NCBI GenBank assembly: GCA_026387935.1 | Contig: JAPLKU010000001.1 | Span: 1-64,000, forward strand | Direction of reading: 5' to 3' | Length of the DNA: 64,000 nt | DNA from: Gemmatimonadota bacterium | Lineage (GTDB): Bacteria > Gemmatimonadota > Gemmatimonadetes > Gemmatimonadales > Gemmatimonadaceae | Shown: positions 34,922-42,787 of the stretch, piece after piece | Layout: each line of letters starts with the position of its first letter | Position numbering within the stretch: the stretch's first letter is position 1 | Translations under genes and position numbers: made by a program | Notes under the pieces: generated by a model | Databases searched by the model: none | Told to the model about the DNA's origin: nothing | Seen by the model: the letters and a program-made list of their open reading frames with translations, nothing else

Positions 34922-35901
34922 TTTACATGTGGGGCGGGTTCCTGCTATTTGTGTTCATCGTACTTGCGGTGGATCTCGGTGTGTTCAACCGCGACGACCA
35001 TCAGCCGAGTGGCCGGGAAGCTCTCACGTTCACGGCGGTAACGGTTGTGCTGGCGCTCGCGTTTGCCGTTTTCGTATTCCAGGCCTACGAGCACCACTGG
35101 CAGGGCCTTGGACTGACGCCGGACGCGATCGATCACCGGATAAACGACGGCCACCTTGCCGTTGTGAAATTCCTGACGGGATACGTCGTCGAGCTCAGCC
35201 TCTCGATGGACAACGTGTTCGTCATCGCGCTGATCTTCACGCACCTGCGTGTGCCGATCCGCTACCAGCATCGCGTACTGTTCTGGGGTATTCTCGGGGC
35301 GCTCGCCATGCGCGGAGCAATGATCGCTGGCGGCACCGTCCTGGTTACGCGCTTTCACTGGGTGACGTACCTCTTCGGCGCCTTCCTAATGCTGACGTCG
35401 GCAAAAATGCTGCTGACCAAGGAGAAGGAAGAGTCGCCGGAGGAGCGGTGGATCGTCCGGTGGCTGAACCGACACTTTCGCGTGACCGGCGAGTTCCACG
35501 AGCAGCACTTCACGATTGTCCGTGAAGGCAAGCGATGGATCACGCCACTGGCCGTTACGCTCGTACTCGTCGAAACGACCGACCTGCTCTTTGCAGTGGA
35601 CTCGATTCCGGCAATCTTCGCGATCACCACGGATCCGTTCCTGGTGTTCACGTCAAACGTGTTCGCAATCCTCGGCCTCCGATCGCTCTATTTCGGTCTA
35701 GCCGGCCTGCTCCAGAAGTTCCGCTATCTGAATGTGTCGCTGGCCATCATCCTCGGCCTGGTTGGCGCAAAGATGCTGGCAGCGACGATCGTTGACCGCT
35801 GGCTCGGCGAATCGCAGAACACAATCATGCTCGCCACAATCGTGATGATTCTGGGAGCGGGAGCTGTGTTCAGCGTCGTGGCCGACCGGCCGCGGCGCTA
35901 A
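34918..35901 (+). CDS. TerC-family membrane protein
   Basis: The 327-residue protein has about nine membrane segments and TerC/Alx signatures: a conserved ELSLSMDNVFVIALIF and, late, LVETTDLLFAVDSIPAIFAI with its acidic residues in the membrane. Members of the family have been linked to metal export, especially manganese, and to tellurite resistance. The start overlaps the ArsC-like gene (GTGA); an ATG at 34927 is an alternative. It converges on the M1 peptidase gene and shares the stop bases CTAA. Confidence 0.93.
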   Translation: MIYMWGGFLLFVFIVLAVDLGVFNRDDHQPSGREALTFTAVTVVLALAFAVFVFQAYEHHWQGLGLTPDAIDHRINDGHLAVVKFLTGYVVELSLSMDNVFVIALIFTHLRVPIRYQHRVLFWGILGALAMRGAMIAGGTVLVTRFHWVTYLFGAFLMLTSAKMLLTKEKEESPEERWIVRWLNRHFRVTGEFHEQHFTIVREGKRWITPLAVTLVLVETTDLLFAVDSIPAIFAITTDPFLVFTSNVFAILGLRSLYFGLAGLLQKFRYLNVSLAIILGLVGAKMLAATIVDRWLGESQNTIMLATIVMILGAGAVFSVVADRPRR

Positions 35902-38531
35902 CGCGAAGCCGCGCGGATCCGCACGGTCCGATCCAGTTCGTCAGCGCTCTGCAGGACCTTTTGCCTCAGATCTGCTGGCAGGTTTGGATGCGCGGCCAGC
36001 CAGGTTTGGACGATCGCGAGGGCCTCCGACGAACGGTGGCCGCCAAGAAAGGAACTGAGCCACGAGCCGAGGAAAAAGATTCTTCGGTTCTGCTGGACGT
36101 AGGGAAGGGAATCGAGCGCTGGTCGCAGGAACCTGAGCGTCAGCTCGGAATGCTCAAGCGCATTGAAACCACCAAGCGATGAACTCGCCCAGTCTTCATT
36201 GAGCGCCTTGTCGGCAAAGAACCGGGAGAAGTAGTCCGCCTTGCTTGTCGCGGTACGCCGCGCGGCACCCGCAGTGAATGCTCGGCGCCGTCCGTCCGCG
36301 GTGGTGTCCCGGGCAACCTGAGTCGCAAGCAGGGACGGCGCGCGCGCGTCATCGAGCACGATCAGCCGGTCGATGACTGACCACCTTGTTGGATCGCGCA
36401 GCGGTTCGCCAGCAACCGAATCAGCGGAGAGAAGGCTCATCAATTTGATCCGTCCGGCGTCGGTAGCTGCGACGGTGATGAACGCGTCAAGCAATCCGCG
36501 GCGAACACCAAACGGACGCGACGAATCACTGAGACCGGTCCAGAGCACCGTTTCGGCCGTCGCACGGAGTCGTGCGGCGTCAGCGTCGGAGACGTATGCG
36601 CGGATCGCACGGTCCAAACGTCCGGTCAACGACGGAATCAATTGTTCGTCGCGCTCTTCAGGCAACTCGCGCAACACCAGATCGGCGAAACGGGTTGGTG
36701 GCATACGCGTGTCGCGCACCTGGTCCCAGAGGGCGCCCCACACCATGCTGCGAAGCAGCGGCTCGCTGATCGCTCGAATCGCGCCGCCCTCGAGTGATCG
36801 GACACTTGCCGTGTCGAGCAGCGAGAGGAAGTATCCATAGTCGTCCGCATTCGGAAAGACGAACAACGGTGCAGGTTTTCCGGCGGCGGCCGCCACATTC
36901 GTGACCGGACCGGATAGATCGACATCGAGGCGTTCGGACGGCGCGTCAGCATACGCAAGAAGGACGCGGGTGCGCATCGGCCACGCACCGACACCCGAGA
37001 GTGTCGGCTGCGCCGCGCGTTGTACCAACTCGAGTCGCGCAATCTTTCCGTTCACTATCTGGATTCGCGGCTCAACAATGGGCAGTCCAAGTCGTACCAT
37101 GAAGTTCGCGCCGAATGCGTCCAGCGATCGCCCCGAGGCCGTGCCTATGGAGGCGAGAAGATTCTGCCAGGTGGCATTCGCGTACGCATGCGTCGAAAGA
37201 AACTCGCGTACCCCACGCTTGAAACCATCCTCTCCAACCAGGTGATTGAGCTGTTTCAGGACGCTCGGCGCTTTGTTATACACAATTGCGCCGTATGCGC
37301 TCTTGGCCTGGTCGAGATTGGCGAGCGATTGCCAGAGGGGCGTGGTGCCCAGGGTCTGGTCTACTGCGTATGCCGTTGGCTTGTTGCCCTGATAGAACGA
37401 CTTCCAGGAATCGCTTGTCGGTTCGAGGTCTGCGAGGGCTTTCGCACCCATATAGGTCGCGAAGCCTTCCTTCAGCCACAGATCGTCGAACCAACGCATC
37501 GTCACGAGGTCGCCAAACCACTGGTGCGCGGTTTCATGCAGAATCGTGGAGAAGCGTCCTACGCGTCGCGCCAGCGTCGGACGATCGCGAAAAATGAATC
37601 GATCCTCGTTGTACATCACGAGGCCTGGGTGTTCCATGCCGCCAAACGGAAACGCCGGCGCAAGCATCAGGTCGAACTTTTCAAACGGATACGCACGGCC
37701 GAAATAGTCTTCCATCCAGGACAGCGCCCGGTGCGACAACGTGAGCAGTGTATCGGCATCCACTTCGCGTGCCCGCGATTTGCGCACGTACAATCCGATG
37801 GTCCGCCCCTTCACCGTGCTGGAGAACCGCGTCCATGGGCCGGCCGAGAATCCGATGAGGTATGTGCTGATCGGCTTTGTCTCAGTGAAGTGCGTCGTCA
37901 CGCGGTCTGCCGTGCTGTCCGCGGTGCGAACAGATCCGTTGGCGAGGGCCGCCCACGCGCGCGGTGCCGTGAGGCTGAGCGTTACACGGGCCTTGAGGTC
38001 CGGTTGATCGAAGCTTGGAAAGAGCTGGTTGGCGTCTGCGGGCACGAGCAGTGTGTACAGGTACTCGCTTCCGTCTACGGCATCACGCGTACGGATGATG
38101 CTCGCGCCACTCGGCGCGACCTCGGATACGAAGTCCGCATCAATGATGTTTTCGCCGGTGCGCAGATCGCGGTTTGCGACCCGCAGATGATTGCCGTTGA
38201 ACGATGGCGTGACGAGCGTCTTGCCATTGGCCACGACGGTGCCAAGTCGCCGGCCGCGGAAATCAATGATCAGGTCGTCGTGTCCCGTTCGGGCGAAGGT
38301 GATTCGTACCCGGCCGGTCGCGCTGTCCGCTGACGAGAGTGCGAGCGTGAGGTCGTACCGGACGTCGCGAATCGTTCGCGCGCGGAGGCGGGCCAGTTCA
38401 AGCGAAACGCCGTGGCCATCAAGCGGCGCCTGGGGACTGGCTTTCCCGCGTTGCTGTGCGCCAACAGGAAACGGTACCACTAGTGGCAGGAGCAGCGCGA
38501 AGGCGAGCGGGCGGGCGAGTGTCTTGATCAT
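35898..38531 (-). CDS. Exported M1-family aminopeptidase
   Basis: The 877-residue protein starts with a Sec signal peptide (MIKTLARPLAFALLLPLVVPFPVGAQ, given here for position only in part: LAFALLLPLVVPFP). It has the substrate-recognition GGMEHPG (about residue 297, in place of GAMEN) and zinc motif HETAHQWF (about 331) with the third ligand in WLKEGFATY. M1 enzymes remove N-terminal residues from peptides, so this one probably works on peptides in the periplasm. The ATG at 38531 overlaps the tag stop by four bases; a longer in-frame reading adds non-homologous residues over tag. Confidence 0.92.
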   Translation of the reverse strand: MIKTLARPLAFALLLPLVVPFPVGAQQRGKASPQAPLDGHGVSLELARLRARTIRDVRYDLTLALSSADSATGRVRITFARTGHDDLIIDFRGRRLGTVVANGKTLVTPSFNGNHLRVANRDLRTGENIIDADFVSEVAPSGASIIRTRDAVDGSEYLYTLLVPADANQLFPSFDQPDLKARVTLSLTAPRAWAALANGSVRTADSTADRVTTHFTETKPISTYLIGFSAGPWTRFSSTVKGRTIGLYVRKSRAREVDADTLLTLSHRALSWMEDYFGRAYPFEKFDLMLAPAFPFGGMEHPGLVMYNEDRFIFRDRPTLARRVGRFSTILHETAHQWFGDLVTMRWFDDLWLKEGFATYMGAKALADLEPTSDSWKSFYQGNKPTAYAVDQTLGTTPLWQSLANLDQAKSAYGAIVYNKAPSVLKQLNHLVGEDGFKRGVREFLSTHAYANATWQNLLASIGTASGRSLDAFGANFMVRLGLPIVEPRIQIVNGKIARLELVQRAAQPTLSGVGAWPMRTRVLLAYADAPSERLDVDLSGPVTNVAAAAGKPAPLFVFPNADDYGYFLSLLDTASVRSLEGGAIRAISEPLLRSMVWGALWDQVRDTRMPPTRFADLVLRELPEERDEQLIPSLTGRLDRAIRAYVSDADAARLRATAETVLWTGLSDSSRPFGVRRGLLDAFITVAATDAGRIKLMSLLSADSVAGEPLRDPTRWSVIDRLIVLDDARAPSLLATQVARDTTADGRRRAFTAGAARRTATSKADYFSRFFADKALNEDWASSSLGGFNALEHSELTLRFLRPALDSLPYVQQNRRIFFLGSWLSSFLGGHRSSEALAIVQTWLAAHPNLPADLRQKVLQSADELDRTVRIRAASR

Positions 38532-39142
38532 CGGTGTTTCCGGTTGTGATTTGCGGCGGAACGAACGTCGCATCCATCGAGGTGGTCGTTCACCAGCCCC
38601 ATAGCCTGCATGAAGGCGTAAGCAGTTGTTGGGCCGAGGAAGCTCCAGCCGCGGCGTTTCAACTCTTTCGCCAGCGCCATCGATTCGGGAGTGCTCGGCA
38701 TCTGCCTCAGTGCTGACCAAGTGAGCGTCTTCGGTCGCGACTTCGCGTTCGGCTCAAACTGCCAAACAAAGCTTGAAAGCGATCCAAATTCTTCCACGAG
38801 CTCGATGCACCGTTTGGCATTATTGATTGTACTCTCCACCTTGCCACGGTGGCGGACGATTCCGGCGTTCCCCAGCAGCCGGGTGACATCCCGCGCGCCG
38901 AAGCGGGCAACCTTTGAAAAGTCGAAATCCGCGAACGCATTCCGGAAGTGTTCGCGTTTTCGGAGAATCGTTAGCCAGGACAGGCCGCTCTGAAATCCTT
39001 CAAGTGAGAGTTTCTCGAACAGTCGGATATCATTGTGGACCGGAAAGCCCCACTCCCTGTCGTGGTAGGCGGCGTACAGTGGATCGTCGCCGCACCACGC
39101 ACAACGGGTGCGACCAGCGGAGACACGCAGCCCGTTCTTCAC
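38528..39142 (-). CDS. tag: DNA-3-methyladenine glycosylase I
   Basis: Tag removes 3-methyladenine from alkylated DNA. The protein shows the zinc-binding N-terminal CAWCGDDPLYAAYHDREWG, LFEKLSLEGFQSGLSW, and late GWSFLGPTTAYAFMQA and GLVNDHLDGC. The GTG at 39140-39142 gives 204 residues with a short lead before CAWCG; the in-frame ATG upstream would overlap the divergent peptidase gene and is not supported by homology. It is followed by the M1 peptidase with an ATGA overlap, although the functions differ. Confidence 0.93.
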   Translation of the reverse strand: MKNGLRVSAGRTRCAWCGDDPLYAAYHDREWGFPVHNDIRLFEKLSLEGFQSGLSWLTILRKREHFRNAFADFDFSKVARFGARDVTRLLGNAGIVRHRGKVESTINNAKRCIELVEEFGSLSSFVWQFEPNAKSRPKTLTWSALRQMPSTPESMALAKELKRRGWSFLGPTTAYAFMQAMGLVNDHLDGCDVRSAANHNRKHR

Positions 39143-39234
39143 GGCTCGAAAATACCATCGGTACCGGAGTGCGACTTCCGGTGCGGCCGCGCGAACGCGA
39201 GATTCACCCACATCCCCGGCCTTGGAAAGTGCAG

Positions 39235-40509
39235 ATGTCATCACGTCGCGATTTTGTAGCCCTCTCAGCCGTTGGCGCACTTGGCATCGCCGCACGCCCA
39301 ACCGAGCTGGTGAGCGAAGCCCAGTCGCCCGTGCTGCCGCCAGCGATCCAGGCGCTGACATCCATGAAGGCGCAGGCCAAGGCGATCACAATTGATGAGC
39401 GAAAGACCCGGCTCGAAAAGGCGCGTGGCCTGATGCGCGCGAACGGCATCGACGCCCTCATGCTCACCGGCGGCACTTCGATGGAGTATTTCACTGGAAT
39501 TCGGTGGGGACTTTCAGAGCGACTGCTGGCGGCCGTGATTCCGTCAAAGGGAAGTGCGTTTCTCGTGACACCGAAGTTCGAGGAAGGACGGGCGATGGAG
39601 CAGGCGCACCAAGGGCCGCTCGGATCCGATGCGGATGTCTACGCGTGGGAGGAAGATGAAAGTCCCTATGCGCTTGTTGCAAAAGGACTTAAGGCGCGGG
39701 GTCTGTCGACTGCGACGATCGGCACAGAAGAAACGGTGCGCTTTGTGTTTGCGGACGGCGCCGCGCACCTACCTGGCGTGAAGGTCGTGAGCGGCACACC
39801 GGTGACTGCCGGCTGCCGTACCATCAAGGATGCCCATGAGATCGCGCTGATGCGGCTTGCGAGCCAGGTCACGCTGAAGGCGTATGAAGCGGCCTGGAAA
39901 TCACTGAAAGAAGGGATGACCCAGTCGGACTTTGCGAAACTTGTTGAATTGGCGCATCGCCAGCTCGGTTTTGAAGGCTCGGCCGGCGTGCAGGTTGGGA
40001 CGTACTCGGCACTGCCGCACGGATCCGCGACGCCGCAGGTTGTTCGCGAGGGGACGATTCTCTTGATAGACGGCGGCTGCAAAGTTGAGGGGTATAGCTC
40101 TGACCTTTCACGCACGTTCGTGCTCGGCAAAGCCACTCAGCGGATGAAAGACGTGTTTGAAGTTGAACACAAAGCGCAGACGACCGCGGTGAAAACAGCC
40201 CGGCCTGGACTTGCCTGCGAGGCGGTTGATGCCGCCGCGCGAAAAGTGATTACTGATGCTGGCTTCGGCCCGGACTACAAGTTCTTCACGCACCGTGTTG
40301 GGCACGGAATGGGCATGGATGGCCACGAATGGCCCTATCTGGTGCGCGGAAACAAGCTTCCGCTTGCACCAGGCATGGTCTTCAGCGATGAGCCTGGGAT
40401 CTACATCCCGGGTGAGTTTGGGATCCGGCTTGAAGATGATATGGTCATCACGGAGGCTGGCGCAGAGCTCATGACTCCGCAGTCGAACAGCCTGGAAAAG
40501 CCGTTTTAG
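39235..40509 (+). CDS. Tat-exported M24-family Xaa-Pro-type peptidase
   Basis: The 424-residue protein starts with SSRRDFVALSAVGALG, a twin-arginine signal, so it is exported folded. The N-terminal creatinase-like domain is followed by the pita-bread catalytic domain with metal ligands in LIDGGCKVEGYSSDLSRTF (two Asp), HRVGHGMGMDGHE (His), DEPGIYIPG (Glu) and RLEDD (Glu). It is likely to cleave Xaa-Pro bonds in the periplasm, possibly with the nearby M1 peptidase. The ATG at 39235 has GGAAAG just upstream. The longer reading frame from 38914 is antisense to tag and was not used. Confidence 0.9.
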   Translation: MSSRRDFVALSAVGALGIAARPTELVSEAQSPVLPPAIQALTSMKAQAKAITIDERKTRLEKARGLMRANGIDALMLTGGTSMEYFTGIRWGLSERLLAAVIPSKGSAFLVTPKFEEGRAMEQAHQGPLGSDADVYAWEEDESPYALVAKGLKARGLSTATIGTEETVRFVFADGAAHLPGVKVVSGTPVTAGCRTIKDAHEIALMRLASQVTLKAYEAAWKSLKEGMTQSDFAKLVELAHRQLGFEGSAGVQVGTYSALPHGSATPQVVREGTILLIDGGCKVEGYSSDLSRTFVLGKATQRMKDVFEVEHKAQTTAVKTARPGLACEAVDAAARKVITDAGFGPDYKFFTHRVGHGMGMDGHEWPYLVRGNKLPLAPGMVFSDEPGIYIPGEFGIRLEDDMVITEAGAELMTPQSNSLEKPF

Positions 40510-40540
40510 GCAAAGAAAAGCAGTAAGCCAAGATAAATTT

Positions 40541-40570
40541 ACAATCTAGAAAACATTGCCAAAAGATTGT
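40541..40570 (+). promoter_or_regulatory. Inverted repeat upstream of the wHTH gene
   Basis: ACAATCT (40541-40547) and AGATTGT (40564-40570) form a perfect 7-base inverted repeat with 16 bases between, inside an AT-rich gap (40510-40596) just upstream of the wHTH gene. Such a site would suit autoregulation by that protein. No promoter hexamers are convincing. Confidence 0.4.
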
Positions 40571-40596
40571 AGCACAATAGGTTTCACGTTTCATAG

Positions 40597-41115
40597 ATGA
40601 AAAATCAACAATCGCTTCGGCCAGGCGACTTGGTTGTCGCCTTACAGCTGTCTCTCACGCCTGACGCACCCCTCGCCGCTGTCGCCGCTGACTCCTATCG
40701 AAGCATCGGCGAGGTGCATAATGCCGTGAGGCGGCTCCGCGGTGCCAGGCTCGTTGACCCGTCAACCCGGCGGGTGGAGCGAGAACCGCTGCTGCAGTTC
40801 ATACGCTCGGGAGTGCCTTTTTCGTTCCCAGCGACCGTCGGGTCTGGCACCGTCGGCGTCGCGACGGCCGTCCACGTTGGACCGGCGGGTTCGGCAGAAC
40901 CGGCCTCAGCCGAGTTCGTTTGGCCCCGATCAAGCGGCCAGTCGCGAGGCCAGTCGCTCGTGCCACTCCATCCACGCGTCAGCGAACTCGCTGAAACGAA
41001 CCGCGATCTTCGCGCACTACTGAGCCTGGTTGATCTCGTACGCGTCGGAGGCGTGCGAGAGCGAGCAGCGGCGGTTGCCGAGTTGGAGCGGCTGATGGGC
41101 GGGGGGGTCCGGTAG
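40597..41115 (+). CDS. Winged-HTH regulator paired with a nucleotidyltransferase-like gene
   Basis: The 172-residue protein shows a winged-helix N-terminus (LRPGDLVVALQL, SYRSIGEVHNAVRRLRGARLV), then EREPLLQFIRSGVPFSFPATVG, a linker, and LVPLHPRVSELAETNRDLRALLSLVDLVRVGGVRERAAA. I recognise this as a family that is commonly encoded directly before a nucleotidyltransferase (AbiEii-like) gene, and that layout is present here: its TAG stop overlaps the GTG of the next gene by one base. It may repress the pair through the inverted repeat at 40541-40570. Confidence 0.7.
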   Translation: MKNQQSLRPGDLVVALQLSLTPDAPLAAVAADSYRSIGEVHNAVRRLRGARLVDPSTRRVEREPLLQFIRSGVPFSFPATVGSGTVGVATAVHVGPAGSAEPASAEFVWPRSSGQSRGQSLVPLHPRVSELAETNRDLRALLSLVDLVRVGGVRERAAAVAELERLMGGGVR

Positions 41116-41804
41116 TGGACCAGGAGACCATGGCGCGGTTCACGCCGGCTGCATCAGCGATGAAGCCATTGCTCAACCGTTTCGTCTTTCACGGTATCCA
41201 GACCTGCCGCGGACAGCTGAGTTCGACGGCGGCTCGAGTGAGGTTCACGTCGCCCAGAGTGATGACGCTTCAGGCGCTGACCACAGCGGCACCGGAGCGC
41301 GTTGCACCAGAGTTGAAGGCCGCCGGACTCGTGCGAGTCTCGCGCACGGCCGATTGCGAAGAGTGGGCGCATGGCAGCGATCTGCGTCTTGTCCTGAGTT
41401 CCGCCGCCAGCGACCAACCCGAGTCTCCCAATTCGGTTGCGCGCGATTTTGCAGTATTACTCACGCGCACTCTCGCGTTGGCCGACGACTGCGCCGTGCG
41501 GGTGAGCGCGCTAGTTCCACAACTCGCGCTCTACTGGCAGGCTCACGACGCGAGCAATTCTTCAGTCGGTGAGAGCGAGTGGCTCGAAGACGTTATTGAA
41601 CTGGTTGTACGCCGCGACACGATCGTTGACGAGGTCGGTGCGGCACCGCAAGAGCTGAGCGAGATCATTGCGAACGCGTCGGCGCGCTTCGTCGCGTCGG
41701 ATTCCTGTCGCTGGGTACTGCGGCGGGCGTTGCCAGACGCGCGCGAAGTACCCGGGTTTGTCGAGCACGCGCGGGACCGGTTCATCAGGCTCGCCGCGCT
41801 CTGA
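41115..41804 (+). CDS. Degenerate nucleotidyltransferase-like protein (AbiEii-like)
   Basis: The 229-residue protein resembles AbiEii-type nucleotidyltransferases in its C-terminal two thirds: SDLRLVLSS in place of the usual RLDLLP segment, LALYWQAH for the ATKLEAF segment, WLEDVIELVVRRDTIVDEVGAAP for the HDLEDIVxxVDGRPELxxEV segment, and a matching helical end. The segment that normally holds the GG and DxD catalytic residues reads RFTSPRVMTL, with no Asp, so it is probably inactive as a transferase. It is co-translated with the wHTH gene. It could be a toxin remnant or a regulator. Confidence 0.6.
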   Translation: MDQETMARFTPAASAMKPLLNRFVFHGIQTCRGQLSSTAARVRFTSPRVMTLQALTTAAPERVAPELKAAGLVRVSRTADCEEWAHGSDLRLVLSSAASDQPESPNSVARDFAVLLTRTLALADDCAVRVSALVPQLALYWQAHDASNSSVGESEWLEDVIELVVRRDTIVDEVGAAPQELSEIIANASARFVASDSCRWVLRRALPDAREVPGFVEHARDRFIRLAAL

Positions 41805-41820
41805 GCAGATCGCGAGTGGC

Positions 41821-42786
41821 TCAGAAGTCTCCCACGAATCCAATCTCCGGATCGAGTTGTTGTCCAAACTGGTCGAGCACGCGGGCCTGCACATGCGCAA
41901 TCAGCGCTCGCACGTCCGCAGCAGTTGCTCCGCCACCGTTGACAATGATGTTGGCGTGGAGATGTGACACCTGTGCGCCACCGATGCGATAGCCCTTGAG
42001 CCCGCACTGGTCGATGAGTCGCCCCGCGCCAACGCCCTCGATCTTCTTGAAAATCGAACCTGCACTGGGGTGGATGTCGAGCCAGGGATGCCGCGCTCCA
42101 CGCCAGCCAAGATTTTCCTGGATCGTGCGGTCGAGCACGGCCGGGTCGGTTGGTGCGAGTCGCATCACCGCAGACAGTGCGATTTCGCCAGACCCATGCA
42201 GGCGACTAATGTCATAGCCGAACCGCATTTCCGCACCCGACACGCGCGCCCGTGAGTTGTCGGGCATCAACAACTCGACCGACTCCACCACTTCGGCGAT
42301 GAACATTGTGCGTTCACGGCTGGGAGCCGGTGACAAGAAGTGGAGGTTCTGCCAAAGCGCTCCGCCAAGGGTACTCGGAATGCCTACGTAGTGCTCCAGT
42401 CCGCCCAATTCCCGATCAACGGTTACTCGAATGAGATCCCGCACAACAACACCGGAGTCGGCTGTCACGAATGAACCTTCAAACGCAGTTCGGCCCTCCA
42501 CGTTCCGTATGATCAGGCCGCGAATGCCCCGATCACCGACCAGGATGTTGGCGCCGAGTCCCAGCACCATCCAGGGAATCCCGGCCCGGCGCGCCGCGAT
42601 CACGATGTTTGCCAGATCGTCACCCGATGTGGCATCGTACAATGCGTCAGCCGGCCCGCCAATGCGGAACGTGGTGAACGGTGCGAGCGGAACGCCGGCG
42701 CGAATGCGGTTCCGGTCTACGGAGCCCGCCAACACCGAGATCAGTTCTTCGCCCGCGCGGTGCGCGGCTGCAACCTCAGAGGTCAT
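41821..42786 (-). CDS. murB: UDP-N-acetylenolpyruvoylglucosamine reductase
   Basis: MurB reduces UDP-GlcNAc-enolpyruvate to UDP-MurNAc, a committed step of peptidoglycan synthesis. The 321-residue protein shows APFTTFRIGGPADAL, MVLGLGANILVGDRGIRGLII, GIPSTLGGALWQN and the late PSAGSIFKK and GGAQVSHLHANIIVN segments. The ATG at 42786 fits the family; the extended reading to 43200 covers the divergent peptidase gene and is rejected. The start codons of murB and the peptidase overlap (42784-42790), so their promoters must lie inside each other's coding sequence. Confidence 0.95.
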   Translation of the reverse strand: MTSEVAAAHRAGEELISVLAGSVDRNRIRAGVPLAPFTTFRIGGPADALYDATSGDDLANIVIAARRAGIPWMVLGLGANILVGDRGIRGLIIRNVEGRTAFEGSFVTADSGVVVRDLIRVTVDRELGGLEHYVGIPSTLGGALWQNLHFLSPAPSRERTMFIAEVVESVELLMPDNSRARVSGAEMRFGYDISRLHGSGEIALSAVMRLAPTDPAVLDRTIQENLGWRGARHPWLDIHPSAGSIFKKIEGVGAGRLIDQCGLKGYRIGGAQVSHLHANIIVNGGGATAADVRALIAHVQARVLDQFGQQLDPEIGFVGDF

Positions 42787-42787
42787 G

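Noticed and set aside
37020-38333. Long open frame (about 437 codons) antisense to the M1 peptidase gene
   Set aside because: The minus strand has a full-length peptidase with a zinc motif and signal peptide. The antisense frame shows no motif and has the Arg-rich composition usual for shadows in GC-rich DNA.
40581-40596. parS-like GTTTCACG before the wHTH gene
   Set aside because: Only the left half resembles parS (GTTTCACGTTTCAT), and the second half is not the complement.
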